Source: Acidobacteriota bacterium (GTDB lineage: Bacteria; Acidobacteriota; Terriglobia; Bryobacterales; UBA6623). Taken from it: a stretch of 36,476 nucleotides of DNA. Where the stretch lies: the NCBI GenBank assembly GCA_027592785.1, contig JAQCLD010000001.1, positions 1 through 36,476 on the forward strand, written 5' to 3'. The notes below the pieces were generated by a model that was not told where the DNA came from, did not search any database, and was given only the letters and a program-made list of their open reading frames with translations. This document shows, in pieces, positions 17,851 through 25,431 of this stretch (position 1 is its first letter; each line of letters opens with the position of its first letter). The translations under genes and the position numbers were made by a program.

Positions 17851-18661
17851 TAGTTTCTCTCTCAAAGCCCCAAACAGCGATCTTGGCCTGGTCGGCTGCC
17901 GCCAGGAGCTCCTCTTTGTCGAGGAGCAGGGTTCTGCCTGCTTCGACGGCTAGGACGGTAGCATTGGAGCGCTGCATCTTGCCGATAGTCGTCGGCCCGA
18001 TCACCGGCACATCGAAGCGCATGTCTTGGTTCGGCTTGGCGCACTTCACCACGGTTAGCTTGCGCTCTCGTGCCAGGCCCGCGGCGCGCTCGATGATGGC
18101 GTCGGTGCCTTCCATGGCCTCGACGGCCACGCAGGCCTGCTCGCAGACCACGACGCTCTGGCCGATATCGAAGCCGGAGAGCGAGGCGGCGACTTCACGG
18201 CCGTAGGCGATGTCCTTGGCCTCGGAGGAGTCCGGTTTGCGGCGGGTCATTGGCCCGAGCGTTGCCAGGTAGGGCTTCAAGAACAGCGTCGAATCGAGCA
18301 GCCGGATGCCTTCGCTCTCTAAGACTTCGGCGACGGCCCCAATGAGCGAGTCGGTGTTCTTGCGGCGCAGGGCGTTCAGCACTTTGAGCAGCCGCCAGTC
18401 GGGTCGTATCGTCGAAAAGATCTGCTTGTGTTGAACGCGGCCGGCCATGACCGCCTCGCTGACGCCCGCCTCACGGAAGATCTTGATGAGCTTCGAGAGA
18501 TCGCCAAGCGAGATCCAGTGGCAACTCGCCACGGCCTGTTCGATCTCTGGGGGGGCCTCTTCGCGGATCGCAACCGCAACCAACTCGTGGCCCTCGGCGC
18601 GCGCCGACTCGGCGACCATCAGGGGGAAGCGGCCGCCGCCTGCGATAAGACCGTATTTCAC
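17843..18661 (-). CDS. lpxI: UDP-2,3-diacylglucosamine pyrophosphatase LpxI
   Basis: A 272-residue LpxI (formerly DUF1009), which hydrolyses UDP-2,3-diacylglucosamine to lipid X plus UMP in lipid A synthesis, replacing LpxH. The N-terminal domain starts YGLIAGGGRFPLMVAESAR, with AGRVQHKQIFS and KNTDSLIGAVAEVLESEGI. The C-terminal domain has GQSVVVCEQACVAVEAMEGTD and ends its catalytic loop with DMRFDVPVIGPTTI, where the family aspartate is kept. It lies 16 bases after fabZ and overlaps the next gene by eight bases. The usual lpxA between fabZ and lpxI is absent. Its presence shows the organism makes a lipid A-type outer membrane. Confidence 0.95.
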   Translation of the reverse strand: MKYGLIAGGGRFPLMVAESARAEGHELVAVAIREEAPPEIEQAVASCHWISLGDLSKLIKIFREAGVSEAVMAGRVQHKQIFSTIRPDWRLLKVLNALRRKNTDSLIGAVAEVLESEGIRLLDSTLFLKPYLATLGPMTRRKPDSSEAKDIAYGREVAASLSGFDIGQSVVVCEQACVAVEAMEGTDAIIERAAGLARERKLTVVKCAKPNQDMRFDVPVIGPTTIGKMQRSNATVLAVEAGRTLLLDKEELLAAADQAKIAVWGFERETNG

Positions 18662-18677
18662 GTGAGGGATCGAAACG

Positions 18678-19121
18678 CTAGACGCCAGCCTTCGGTTTGT
18701 CGATGATCTGGCACATCATGGTTCCTTCGGCCACTAGTTTGTCATCGACGTAGGCCTGGCCGTTCATCTTGGCGACGCGAGGCTTGTCGACGATGAACTG
18801 CACCTCCAAGCGCAACTGGTCTCCGGGCACGACCGGGCGGCGGAACTTGCAGTTGTCGATGGCCGCGAATAGAACCAGCTTCTCTTTGGGGTTCTCCAGG
18901 CGGCTCATGATCAAGATGGCGCCCATCTGGGCCAGCGCCTCGGCGATCAGCACGCCGGGCATGATCGGATATTCGGGGAAGTGTCCGGCAAAGAAGGGTT
19001 CGTTGGCGGAAACGTTCTTGTAGCCCACGGCCCGATCCGCGCCGAGTTCCAAGACTCGATCGACGAGAAGAAACGGGTAGCGGTGCGGCAACAGTTCCCG
19101 TATCTGGTTGATGTCCAACAT
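18678..19121 (-). CDS. fabZ: 3-hydroxyacyl-ACP dehydratase FabZ
   Basis: Dehydrates 3-hydroxyacyl-ACP in fatty acid elongation; it competes with lipid A synthesis for the same substrate, which explains its place next to lpx genes. The 147 residues are full length. The hot-dog fold markers are IRELLPHRYPFLLVDRV, the catalytic histidine in AGHFPEYPIMPGVLIAEALAQ (H47) with glutamate E61, and FRRPVVPGDQL. It is first in the operon fabZ-lpxI-Gfo/Idh/MocA-TonB. An extended -10 (19161-19169) lies 39 bases before the start, and AAAGG precedes ATG by ten bases. Confidence 0.96.
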   Translation of the reverse strand: MLDINQIRELLPHRYPFLLVDRVLELGADRAVGYKNVSANEPFFAGHFPEYPIMPGVLIAEALAQMGAILIMSRLENPKEKLVLFAAIDNCKFRRPVVPGDQLRLEVQFIVDKPRVAKMNGQAYVDDKLVAEGTMMCQIIDKPKAGV

Positions 19122-19160
19122 GATAGGAGGCCTTTAGAGGCAAGGGCGAAAGGACAGAAT

Positions 19161-19169
19161 AGTATATCA
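19161..19169 (-). promoter_or_regulatory. Promoter of the fabZ-lpxI operon
   Basis: Minus-strand TGATATACT is a near-ideal extended -10. It predicts a leader of about 30 bases before ATG 19121. No strong -35 is visible. It sits in the 65-base gap after the GbsR-like gene. Confidence 0.5.
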
Positions 19170-19186
19170 ACCAACCGTGGTCGGGA

Positions 19187-19711
19187 TTACGGCGTCAGCA
19201 GGTCTTTCCAACGGCCTTTGCCGCGAATGAAGCGTTTGGCGATGCCGTCGGGGGCCCGTTGCAGCGCGTCGTCGAGCGTCGCCGCCTCTTCAAAAAACTT
19301 CAGCATTTTCGACAGCCGCGCACGAGTCTCATCGCTGTCGATGGGTGTTTCTGCTTCTTGGACGGCAATCCTCAGCATGTTCAGCGTCGGATCGAACTCC
19401 CGCCTACGCCGTTCGCGCACAACGGCCATGGCGATGTCCAAAGGATCCTTGAGGGATTCGAAGTGGTCTTTGCGGTCGCCCAATACACTGGACAACTTCA
19501 CCAGTCCCCAGACCTGTAGCTCTCTCAGGCTGATGCTGACGTTGGAACGGGCGACCGATAGAACCGCCGCGATGTCGGCGGCATGCATCGGCGCGGGAGA
19601 CAGATAGAGCAGTGCCTGAATCTGCGCGGCGGTACGTCCAATGCCCCAGCGGCTTCCCATCTCGCCCCAGTGCAAGATGAATATCCGTTGTGCGGCCGTT
19701 AAATCAGACAT
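19187..19711 (-). CDS. GbsR/MarR-like transcriptional regulator
   Basis: A 174-residue winged-helix regulator resembling the GbsR/OpcR branch of the MarR superfamily. The helix-turn-helix lies at about 25-85: TAAQIQALLYLSPAPMHAADIAAVLSVARSNVSISLRELQVWGLV, with the recognition helix around SVARSNVSISLRELQ and the wing SSVLGDRKDHF. A helical C-terminal half probably dimerises. Known relatives sense choline or control osmoprotectant and drug genes; no such genes are next to it, so its targets are unknown. A perfect 7-6-7 palindrome covers its start codon and suggests autorepression. A TATATT -10 box lies five bases before ATG, with no ribosome-binding site. Confidence 0.85.
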   Translation of the reverse strand: MSDLTAAQRIFILHWGEMGSRWGIGRTAAQIQALLYLSPAPMHAADIAAVLSVARSNVSISLRELQVWGLVKLSSVLGDRKDHFESLKDPLDIAMAVVRERRRREFDPTLNMLRIAVQEAETPIDSDETRARLSKMLKFFEEAATLDDALQRAPDGIAKRFIRGKGRWKDLLTP

Positions 19712-19729
19712 TTCAGAATATACTGAAAT
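19710..19729. promoter_or_regulatory. Operator palindrome over the GbsR-like start codon
   Basis: ATTTCAG and CTGAAAT form a perfect seven-base inverted repeat separated by six A/T bases, overlapping the first bases of the start codon and enclosing a TATATT -10 box. This is the form expected of a MarR-type dimer operator for autoregulation. Confidence 0.6.
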
Positions 19730-19745
19730 ATCCGATAGGTCTGTG

Positions 19746-20576
19746 TCAACCGATCGAAGCAGGCACCCCTTGACGATACGAGGGATATTGCAGCGTCACG
19801 CCCAGCAGTTTGCGAATCGCCCGGCCGCCCACCCGTCGGTCGCTGCGGCGCGTCTCGCTTAACTCGTCTGAAGTAACTGATTCCACGGGACCTAGCTGCA
19901 GCAGCTCGGCGCAAAACTCGGCGATCTCGCGGGAGGAACAGGGCTCCTCATCGGCGACGGGATAAGCACCCGTGAGATCCGAGAGAAGAGCTGCCGCCAA
20001 GATTGAGGCCAGGTCGTCCACGTGTATGCGGGAGACGAAGTTGGAGCCATCACCGGCCAGCTTGTATTTCCCCTGCGGTAGCGCCGCCTGCACGCCCCGA
20101 CCGGGTCCGTAGATCGCGGCGGGCCGCAGAATCAACGACTTCCAGGGACCGGAGAGGACCGCCTGCTCCGCCTGAACCCGCAATTCTTGGCGTTCCGTCT
20201 CCGGCTTGGGCGGAGTATTCTCGTTGACGGCGGCTGCCGAGCCGTAAACCCCAGTCGTCGAGAGATAGACGACGCGAGATAGCTTGGGTCCAAGCTCTTC
20301 CAGGATCTGACGAGCCGGTTCCCAGCGCCCTTCGGCGCCCGTCAAGCTGGGAATGGAGTAGAGCAGCCGCGTTCTGGGCTCGAGACTCGCTTCCAGCCGC
20401 GAAAGATCTCTAGGATCAGTGGCATCGAAGGCTACAGGGCGCAGTCCGCGCTCCTTCAGCGGGGCCAGGGACTTGAGCGTACGGGCAGAACCGCCAACGT
20501 CAATTCCTTGATCGAGGAGTAAACGGGCGACGCGGCTGCCGGTGTAACCGCAACCCAAGATGAAAACGGGATCCAA
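19746..20576 (-). CDS. YeeZ-like atypical SDR (NAD-dependent epimerase/dehydratase family)
   Basis: A 276-residue extended short-chain dehydrogenase resembling E. coli YeeZ (atypical SDR). It opens with the nucleotide-binding motif FILGCGYTGSRVARLL, has VVYLSTTGVYG in place of a classical active-site strand, the segment LILRPAAIYGPGRGV, RIHVDDLASIL, and the C-terminal DRRVGGRAIRKLLG with YPSYRQGV. In this family the tyrosine-lysine pair is often incomplete, so enzymatic activity is uncertain. The start is TTG 20576, three bases after the preceding stop, so translation is probably coupled. The function is unknown. Confidence 0.85.
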   Translation of the reverse strand: MDPVFILGCGYTGSRVARLLLDQGIDVGGSARTLKSLAPLKERGLRPVAFDATDPRDLSRLEASLEPRTRLLYSIPSLTGAEGRWEPARQILEELGPKLSRVVYLSTTGVYGSAAAVNENTPPKPETERQELRVQAEQAVLSGPWKSLILRPAAIYGPGRGVQAALPQGKYKLAGDGSNFVSRIHVDDLASILAAALLSDLTGAYPVADEEPCSSREIAEFCAELLQLGPVESVTSDELSETRRSDRRVGGRAIRKLLGVTLQYPSYRQGVPASIG

Positions 20577-20579
20577 CGT

Positions 20580-21140
20580 TTAGGCGTGTGAGTCGTGGGT
20601 GCAAGCGTAAGTGCTTGGCACGCCGTCTTTATTGAGTTCGGAGATGCCGATCCGTGATGTGTAATAGCCCTGGACGGTCAACCGCTTGATTTCGTTGAAG
20701 AAGGCCTTGCCCGGCAGCAGCTCATCCGCCGTGGCTCCGTCGAGTTCTTCCAAGATGGCAACTTGTTGCGGTTCGCTCAAACCCACGAAGGGCTTGCTGT
20801 GCTTCTGGTTCGAATAACCGTCGAGCCAACCGAGGCCCATGATGAACGAGTGTCCTTTATCCTCGGCGAGATCTTTGAGGTAGAGGTCGACCCACTCGTT
20901 GACCTTGGCATCCTTGGCGCCCGGCGTGTCGGTCGTCGGAATGATCAGTTCGCTGAGCTGGATCACGGTGGCGTTCTGGTGCTCGTCTAGGATGGCGGGC
21001 GTCCAGGGCTCCGTAGCGGTCGCCGCGGCCTGGGCCGGAGCGATCGTGGTGAGCTGCGTGTGCTGATGCTGTTGGGCTCCAGCGACGGAAGCGGCTCCGG
21101 CGCCCAAGACGGCTGAGCGGATGAGATCTCGACGGTTCAT
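20580..21140 (-). CDS. Gluconate 2-dehydrogenase subunit 3-like Tat protein
   Basis: A 186-residue protein of the gluconate_2-dh3 family (PF13618). The N-terminus MNRRDLIRSAVLGAGAASVAG is a Tat-type signal; the mature part has the family-like pattern TVIQLSELIIPTTDTPGAKDAKVNEWVDLYL, then GLGWLDGYS, and a C-terminal GYYTSRIGISEL with CTHDSHA. The normal partner is a GMC-type oxidoreductase plus a cytochrome, but neither is adjacent, so this copy is an orphan or acts with a distant gene. ATG 21140 has the -10-like AATACT seven bases upstream and no Shine-Dalgarno. LipA ends 28 bases upstream. Confidence 0.82.
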   Translation of the reverse strand: MNRRDLIRSAVLGAGAASVAGAQQHQHTQLTTIAPAQAAATATEPWTPAILDEHQNATVIQLSELIIPTTDTPGAKDAKVNEWVDLYLKDLAEDKGHSFIMGLGWLDGYSNQKHSKPFVGLSEPQQVAILEELDGATADELLPGKAFFNEIKRLTVQGYYTSRIGISELNKDGVPSTYACTHDSHA

Positions 21141-21168
21141 GACAGGAAGTATTGTAACCGGTGTCTGA

Positions 21169-22110
21169 CTATCGTGCAGCGGTTTTCTCACCGGCCTCAT
21201 CGGCGTGATACGAACTGCGCACCAACGGACCGGCCTCGACGTGTCCGAAACCGAGCTCGTCGCCGACTTGCTTGAAGCGCGCGAACTCGACCGGCGAATA
21301 GTATTTCGAGATTGGCAGGTGGTCGCGGGACGGCCGCAGATATTGCCCGATGGTGCAGATATCCACCCGGTGAGCGTGCAAATCAGTCATCACCTGGATG
21401 ACTTCTTCGTCGGTCTCGCCGAGCCCCAGCATCATGCCTGACTTGGTCGGGATATCGCCGCCGGCCGTCTTGGCGTAGAGCAGCATGTCTAGGGAACGTT
21501 CGTAGCGGGAACCAATGCGTGCCTGGCGATAGAGCCTGGGAACAGTCTCGATGTTGTGGTTCAGCACGTCGGGCCGCGCCTGGAGCACGATGTCCATTGC
21601 CGCGTGCGAGCCTTGGAAGTCAGGCACCAGCACTTCCACTCGACATCCCGGAGCTTGTTCCCGTATCGCCTGGATCGTCAAGGCAAACAGTTCCGCTCCG
21701 CCGTCCTTGCGGTCGTCGCGGTTGACGCTGGTGATCACGGCATAGCGCAGACCCATGGCCTGTACCGCCTGGGCCACGCGGCGCGGCTCGTCATAGTCTG
21801 CCGGACCAGGGGCGCCCTTTTGGACCGCGCAGAACCCGCAACGCCTGGTGCAGACGTTGCCCAGGATCATGAATGTCGCCGTGCCGCGATTCCAGCAATC
21901 GCCCAAATTGGGGCAGGCGGCGCTCTCGCAGACGGTATGGAGCTTTAGGTCGGTGACAAGCTTCTTCAACGAGCGGTAATTGTCGCCGACCGCCGCGGGC
22001 GCAGTGAGCCACTGCGGACGCTTGCCGGCCGGGCCGGGGTGCGGCCCGTCGTAGGCGGGCACCATGGGCTTCACCCGCAGACTGCGGATATCGACAAAAT
22101 CGGACGGCAT
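21169..22110 (-). CDS. lipA: Lipoyl synthase
   Basis: A radical SAM enzyme that inserts two sulfurs into octanoyl-ACP-derived chains on lipoyl domains of 2-oxoacid dehydrogenases. The 313 residues contain the auxiliary cluster motif CESAACPNLGDC (C61, C66, C72), the radical SAM motif CTRRCGFC (C87, C91, C94), the glycine-rich MMLGLGET strand, and the C-terminal RSSYHA whose serine ligates the auxiliary cluster. LipB is not nearby. An extended -10 (TGCTAAGCT) ends ten bases before ATG. Confidence 0.97.
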   Translation of the reverse strand: MPSDFVDIRSLRVKPMVPAYDGPHPGPAGKRPQWLTAPAAVGDNYRSLKKLVTDLKLHTVCESAACPNLGDCWNRGTATFMILGNVCTRRCGFCAVQKGAPGPADYDEPRRVAQAVQAMGLRYAVITSVNRDDRKDGGAELFALTIQAIREQAPGCRVEVLVPDFQGSHAAMDIVLQARPDVLNHNIETVPRLYRQARIGSRYERSLDMLLYAKTAGGDIPTKSGMMLGLGETDEEVIQVMTDLHAHRVDICTIGQYLRPSRDHLPISKYYSPVEFARFKQVGDELGFGHVEAGPLVRSSYHADEAGEKTAAR

Positions 22111-22120
22111 CGGAGTTCTC

Positions 22121-22129
22121 AGCTTAGCA
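22121..22129 (-). promoter_or_regulatory. Extended -10 before lipA
   Basis: Minus-strand TGCTAAGCT ends ten bases before ATG 22110, giving a very short leader. It lies in the 43-base gap after the DHDPS-family gene. Confidence 0.4.
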
Positions 22130-22153
22130 ACGACGCGTCCACGGCCACGGCCG

Positions 22154-23071
22154 TCAGCCGCGGCGGGAAAGATTGATCGTCGACAGCCGATCCAGCCAGG
22201 TGGGCAGCCACTCGGACAGCGCGTCCAGCGCTTGCCGGCGAGAGTCTGTCGGGGGGAAGGGGTAGGCTGGAGCGCCTAAGCCGCGAATTGCGGCGATTTT
22301 TGAGACGACCCACGGGTAGGGCAGAGCCGCCACCCGCTCCAACAACTCGTCCAGCAGTGCGCCCAGACTCTCTAGGCGGCCGTCATCGCCCGTTTGGGAC
22401 GCGTCGAACGCCGCGACAATCGCCTCGGGCACGGCACAAGCCAGGCCGGAGATCGCCGCATCCGCCAGCTTGCGCCGCAGCGCATCGACCAGGACGCCAT
22501 CGTGCCCCACGACGCGCACGGCTTCGAGCTCAGGCCGGTCCGTAATCGCTTCCACCGCATGCAACTCCCCGCTGGAGTCCTTCACTCCGACAAACTGCGG
22601 CGTCGCTCTCAATAGACGAACGATCGTTGCCGGCTGCATGGGAGTGACGAAGGCAGCGAGGTTGTACAGCAGGATGGGCCCATCGATTCGCTTGGCAGCC
22701 TCGACGTAGAAACCTTCGAGGTCCTCTTGCGAGTAGCGGAAAAAATGCGGCGGCGGCAACAGGATCGCCGCGGCGCCCGCGGCGAAAGCCCGCCGGGCCA
22801 GCTCGACGCTTTCATCCAGTCGCGCTGACCCGCATCCGCAGAGGACAGGATGATTCTGTTTCGCCGAGGATGCGGCGACCGCAACCTCCACCTGGCGTAT
22901 GCGGTCAGCCACCGATAGCGAGGCATAATCGCCGGTCGCACCGCCCGCGACTAACCCCGATACGCCCCGGTCGAGGTTGAACTGGCACAGCATTTCCAAC
23001 GCCGGCCAGTCCAGCGCTCCTGCTGCATCGCGCGGCGTAATGAGCGCTGCTAGCGCTCCCTTGAATTCCAT
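22154..23071 (-). CDS. DHDPS/N-acetylneuraminate lyase family protein
   Basis: A 305-residue class I aldolase-like TIM barrel. It starts with the family pattern FKGALAALITPRD, then GLVAGGATGDYASLS where family members usually have GTTGE. The Schiff-base lysine is in FVGVKDSSGEL and the active-site tyrosine in ILLYNLAAFV. The changed GTTGE (here GATGD) and non-standard YNxP mean the substrate may be a 2-keto sugar acid rather than aspartate semialdehyde, so it should not be called DapA. The start is ATG 23071 because AGGG lies about eight bases upstream; ATG 23077 is too close to that site. It may be cotranscribed with lipA. Confidence 0.88.
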   Translation of the reverse strand: MEFKGALAALITPRDAAGALDWPALEMLCQFNLDRGVSGLVAGGATGDYASLSVADRIRQVEVAVAASSAKQNHPVLCGCGSARLDESVELARRAFAAGAAAILLPPPHFFRYSQEDLEGFYVEAAKRIDGPILLYNLAAFVTPMQPATIVRLLRATPQFVGVKDSSGELHAVEAITDRPELEAVRVVGHDGVLVDALRRKLADAAISGLACAVPEAIVAAFDASQTGDDGRLESLGALLDELLERVAALPYPWVVSKIAAIRGLGAPAYPFPPTDSRRQALDALSEWLPTWLDRLSTINLSRRG

Positions 23072-23149
23072 CCTCATGTCCCTAGTCGAATCGGTATTGT
23101 GAGCCCAGCGGCACAAACTTCGCAAGGAGGGCTTTGGCCGACAGAGGGC

Positions 23150-23158
23150 TGGTATTCT
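23150..23158 (+). promoter_or_regulatory. Extended -10 before the RmlC-like gene
   Basis: TGGTATTCT fits TGnTAnnnT and ends nine bases before ATG 23168. No Shine-Dalgarno is present. Confidence 0.4.
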
Positions 23159-23167
23159 TGTAGATCT

Positions 23168-23734
23168 ATGGGCGTACGCCGTATCTCCGCTGCCGAGGAT
23201 CCGTTGAACTTGGTCTATCCGCAGTGTGAGTCCGGCATCGGTCACGTGATCACTGCGGCCAATTCGGCCAACCTGATCGATGGGGTCCAAGTGGAACCCT
23301 TTGCGGTATGGCCTGATGACCGCGGCTACTTTCTAGAGATCGCGCGTATGGGTGAGGGCCTGGCTTCGGCGATGCCCCTAGCGGATACCCAAGTTTCATC
23401 GGCTCTGAGCTATCCGGGGACGATCAAGGCCTTCCACTATCACCAGCGGCAGACCGACTACTGGGTTGTCGCCGCCGGTATGTTTCAGGTGGCATTGGTC
23501 GATTTGCGCGCCGACTCCGCAACTTTTGGGGCGCGCAACACGCTGTATGTGGGCTCGCTGCGCCCCTGGCGTCTGCTCATTCCTCCCGGCGTGGGACACG
23601 GCTATAAAGTTCTGGGCGGCGAACCGGGCATCCTGGTTTATCTCACCAGCCAGAAGTATGACCCTGCCGATGAGGGGCGCATCGCTTACAACGATCCCGG
23701 CCTGGCTTACGACTGGGAACTGCAGCACAAATAG
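23168..23734 (+). CDS. RmlC-like dTDP-4-dehydrorhamnose 3,5-epimerase
   Basis: A 188-residue cupin of the RmlC family, which epimerises dTDP-4-keto-6-deoxyglucose in rhamnose synthesis. The markers are DDRGYFLEIAR, the histidine segment PGTIKAFHYHQRQTDYW (H90 as likely base), PPGVGHGYKVL, and the C-terminal NDPGLAYDW containing the aspartate of the usual His-Asp pair. No rmlA, rmlB or rmlD is nearby, so it may act on another nucleotide sugar. It is divergent from the DHDPS-family gene (96 bases between the starts) and converges on the DUF3037 gene with 16 bases between stops. Start ATG 23168 follows an extended -10 by nine bases. Confidence 0.86.
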   Translation: MGVRRISAAEDPLNLVYPQCESGIGHVITAANSANLIDGVQVEPFAVWPDDRGYFLEIARMGEGLASAMPLADTQVSSALSYPGTIKAFHYHQRQTDYWVVAAGMFQVALVDLRADSATFGARNTLYVGSLRPWRLLIPPGVGHGYKVLGGEPGILVYLTSQKYDPADEGRIAYNDPGLAYDWELQHK

Positions 23735-23750
23735 GATTCGCTGGATTCGC

Positions 23751-24521
23751 CTATGCGCTGAGTTCGTCGCGGATTCTCGTCGCCAAGGGCTCAAGCTCGC
23801 TCACCGGCACGCTAGGGATGGCACTGAGTTCCAACAGTTCGAGAGCCTCGTCAACCAGGCCCTCTTCATAGACCGCCGTGAGTGATCTCTTAGGTTCGCG
23901 ATCGCGCAGCCGGTCCATCACAAAACCCAGCCGCGTCGCTTCCTGGACCGCGCCGCGCCCGCCTAACGCGTGCAAGAGCTTCTGCTCTCCTCGCGGCTCA
24001 TAGCCAAAGTCGAAGCGGAACACGAGACGAGTACCGGCGTAGGGCACGTCAATCCCTTCGCGGACTAAATCGGGGCTGAGAATTCCGTGCCGCTCGAAAG
24101 TATTGGCCATCAACAAGCGCACGGCGCGTCGGCCGGTTGCGGCGCTCTGGCCATTGGCCGTCGTCAGTCCGCTGGGCGTAGCGAGGTAGGTGGCCACGAG
24201 ACGGTCCAACTCGCCAGCCGCGTCGCCTCCCTCGAAGGGTTTCTGATCGGTGATCTCGAGCGAATCGGAAAGGTTCTTGCTCAGCACGTTGAGATAGGCG
24301 TGGAATCCTTCTCCCAGCAGACGCTGCTCTTCGAACTCGTTGCGCAGCGCTTCAAGGACGCGGAGCTCCACAGCCGGGTTGCAGCGCATGCGGTCGAATG
24401 CACTCGCGAAACGGGCGTCCACGATGCGCCCTGTTGCATCGTAGAGCACGACAGCTACGTTGTAGAACTCTCCCGACAGAGTCGGAGCGTAGCGCAGCAG
24501 CTGAAAGCGGTAGGCGGGCAT
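23751..24521 (-). CDS. DUF3037 family protein
   Basis: A 256-residue DUF3037 protein of unknown biochemical function. The family signature is at the N-terminus: YRFQLLRYAPTLSGEFYNVAVVLYD. The rest is alpha/beta with no signal peptide or membrane helix, so it is cytoplasmic. It starts eight bases after the stop of the HipA-like kinase gene. DUF3037 genes are recalled next to HipA-like kinase genes, which suggests that the two work as a unit, perhaps a kinase with a partner or antitoxin; this is inference. Start ATG 24521 is taken over a longer form that would overlap the kinase gene. Confidence 0.85.
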   Translation of the reverse strand: MPAYRFQLLRYAPTLSGEFYNVAVVLYDATGRIVDARFASAFDRMRCNPAVELRVLEALRNEFEEQRLLGEGFHAYLNVLSKNLSDSLEITDQKPFEGGDAAGELDRLVATYLATPSGLTTANGQSAATGRRAVRLLMANTFERHGILSPDLVREGIDVPYAGTRLVFRFDFGYEPRGEQKLLHALGGRGAVQEATRLGFVMDRLRDREPKRSLTAVYEEGLVDEALELLELSAIPSVPVSELEPLATRIRDELSA

Positions 24522-24529
24522 CTTGAATC

Positions 24530-25408
24530 CTAGAGCGTCCGCCCTGCTCCCTTGGCCAGCCCGCCGCCCCAATTGGGGAAAGGATTTCCGCTAACGGACC
24601 GCGCCTTACCGACCAGCTCCGCGGTCCTGCTCCGACGACCGTGGAGCCGTTCCAGCAAGCCCTCGATCGTGTCGAACTCGCGACCATACCAGTCTGCCGG
24701 AATCAGGCGGTAGGCGTCATCGAGGACTTCGGTCGGCAGATTCTCGATGCGGCTTAGCCAAGGCTCAAAGCTTTCCACTCCGCGTACCTCCTCGTAGACT
24801 TCGCGCCTAGGATACAGCCCTTGGGCGGGCCCGTCGGAAAACGTCCAATGTTGCGCGTTGAAGGCGAAGCCGTGGTCGATGAAATTTGCGACATAGACCA
24901 GCGAGCGAGGCGAGATATCCGCCTCTTCCTCGGTGGCCTGGAGCCAGTCCTTGGCGCGCGTCCGAAAGAAGACTGCCTGGCGCCCGTTGGCGTTGCTGAT
25001 CCACTTGTCGAAGGCTAGCATGCCGAGGAACGTCCGCCGATTGATCAGCTCACGCAACATCGAAACCGGCACGTAGTCGTAGACGGCTTGTCTTGTTGGC
25101 TCGACCGGGAATCGCGATCCAAAGTGCAGCCCCGCCGCGCACGGTTCCGTCTCGCGACCTTGCGTCAGGCATAACGCGGGATCTAGATCGATTAGCGTCT
25201 GGGGAACCTCAACCACCTCCCAGCCAGGCGTCGGCAGGCCCAAGTAGTCGAGCAGGACGTAACAGATCGCTTCGTTGACCAGGACGCGGCGATGCTGAGG
25301 ATTGTTGGAGAACTTGACGACGTAGTATTGGTCATCGTCGGCGAGCAGCAAATGAGCATTAGCTCCGCCCCTCATGCGCCGAATATGCTGCCTCGCGCGC
25401 ACTGCCAT
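24530..25408 (-). CDS. HipA-like kinase domain protein
   Basis: A 292-residue protein resembling the short HipA_2-type kinases (HipA Ser/Thr kinases phosphorylate targets such as glutamyl-tRNA synthetase). Visible motifs are a glycine-rich turn GGANAHLL (14-21), the ATP-binding lysine in YYVVKFSNN (K32), the catalytic loop LAFDKWISNANGRQ (D134, N139), and the metal-binding aspartate in NFIDHGFAF (D178). It lacks the N-terminal HipA subdomain and has no HipB antitoxin gene beside it. Instead, the DUF3037 gene follows at once. It starts 23 bases after the MltD-like gene. The real target and whether it is a toxin are unknown. Confidence 0.82.
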   Translation of the reverse strand: MAVRARQHIRRMRGGANAHLLLADDDQYYVVKFSNNPQHRRVLVNEAICYVLLDYLGLPTPGWEVVEVPQTLIDLDPALCLTQGRETEPCAAGLHFGSRFPVEPTRQAVYDYVPVSMLRELINRRTFLGMLAFDKWISNANGRQAVFFRTRAKDWLQATEEEADISPRSLVYVANFIDHGFAFNAQHWTFSDGPAQGLYPRREVYEEVRGVESFEPWLSRIENLPTEVLDDAYRLIPADWYGREFDTIEGLLERLHGRRSRTAELVGKARSVSGNPFPNWGGGLAKGAGRTL

Positions 25409-25431
25409 CGCGTGTCCGGATGCGCGAGAGC

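Noticed and set aside
22154-23071. Naming the DHDPS-family gene dapA
   Set aside because: The GTTGE motif is altered to GATGD, the tyrosine context is non-standard, and no lysine pathway gene is nearby, so the substrate is uncertain.
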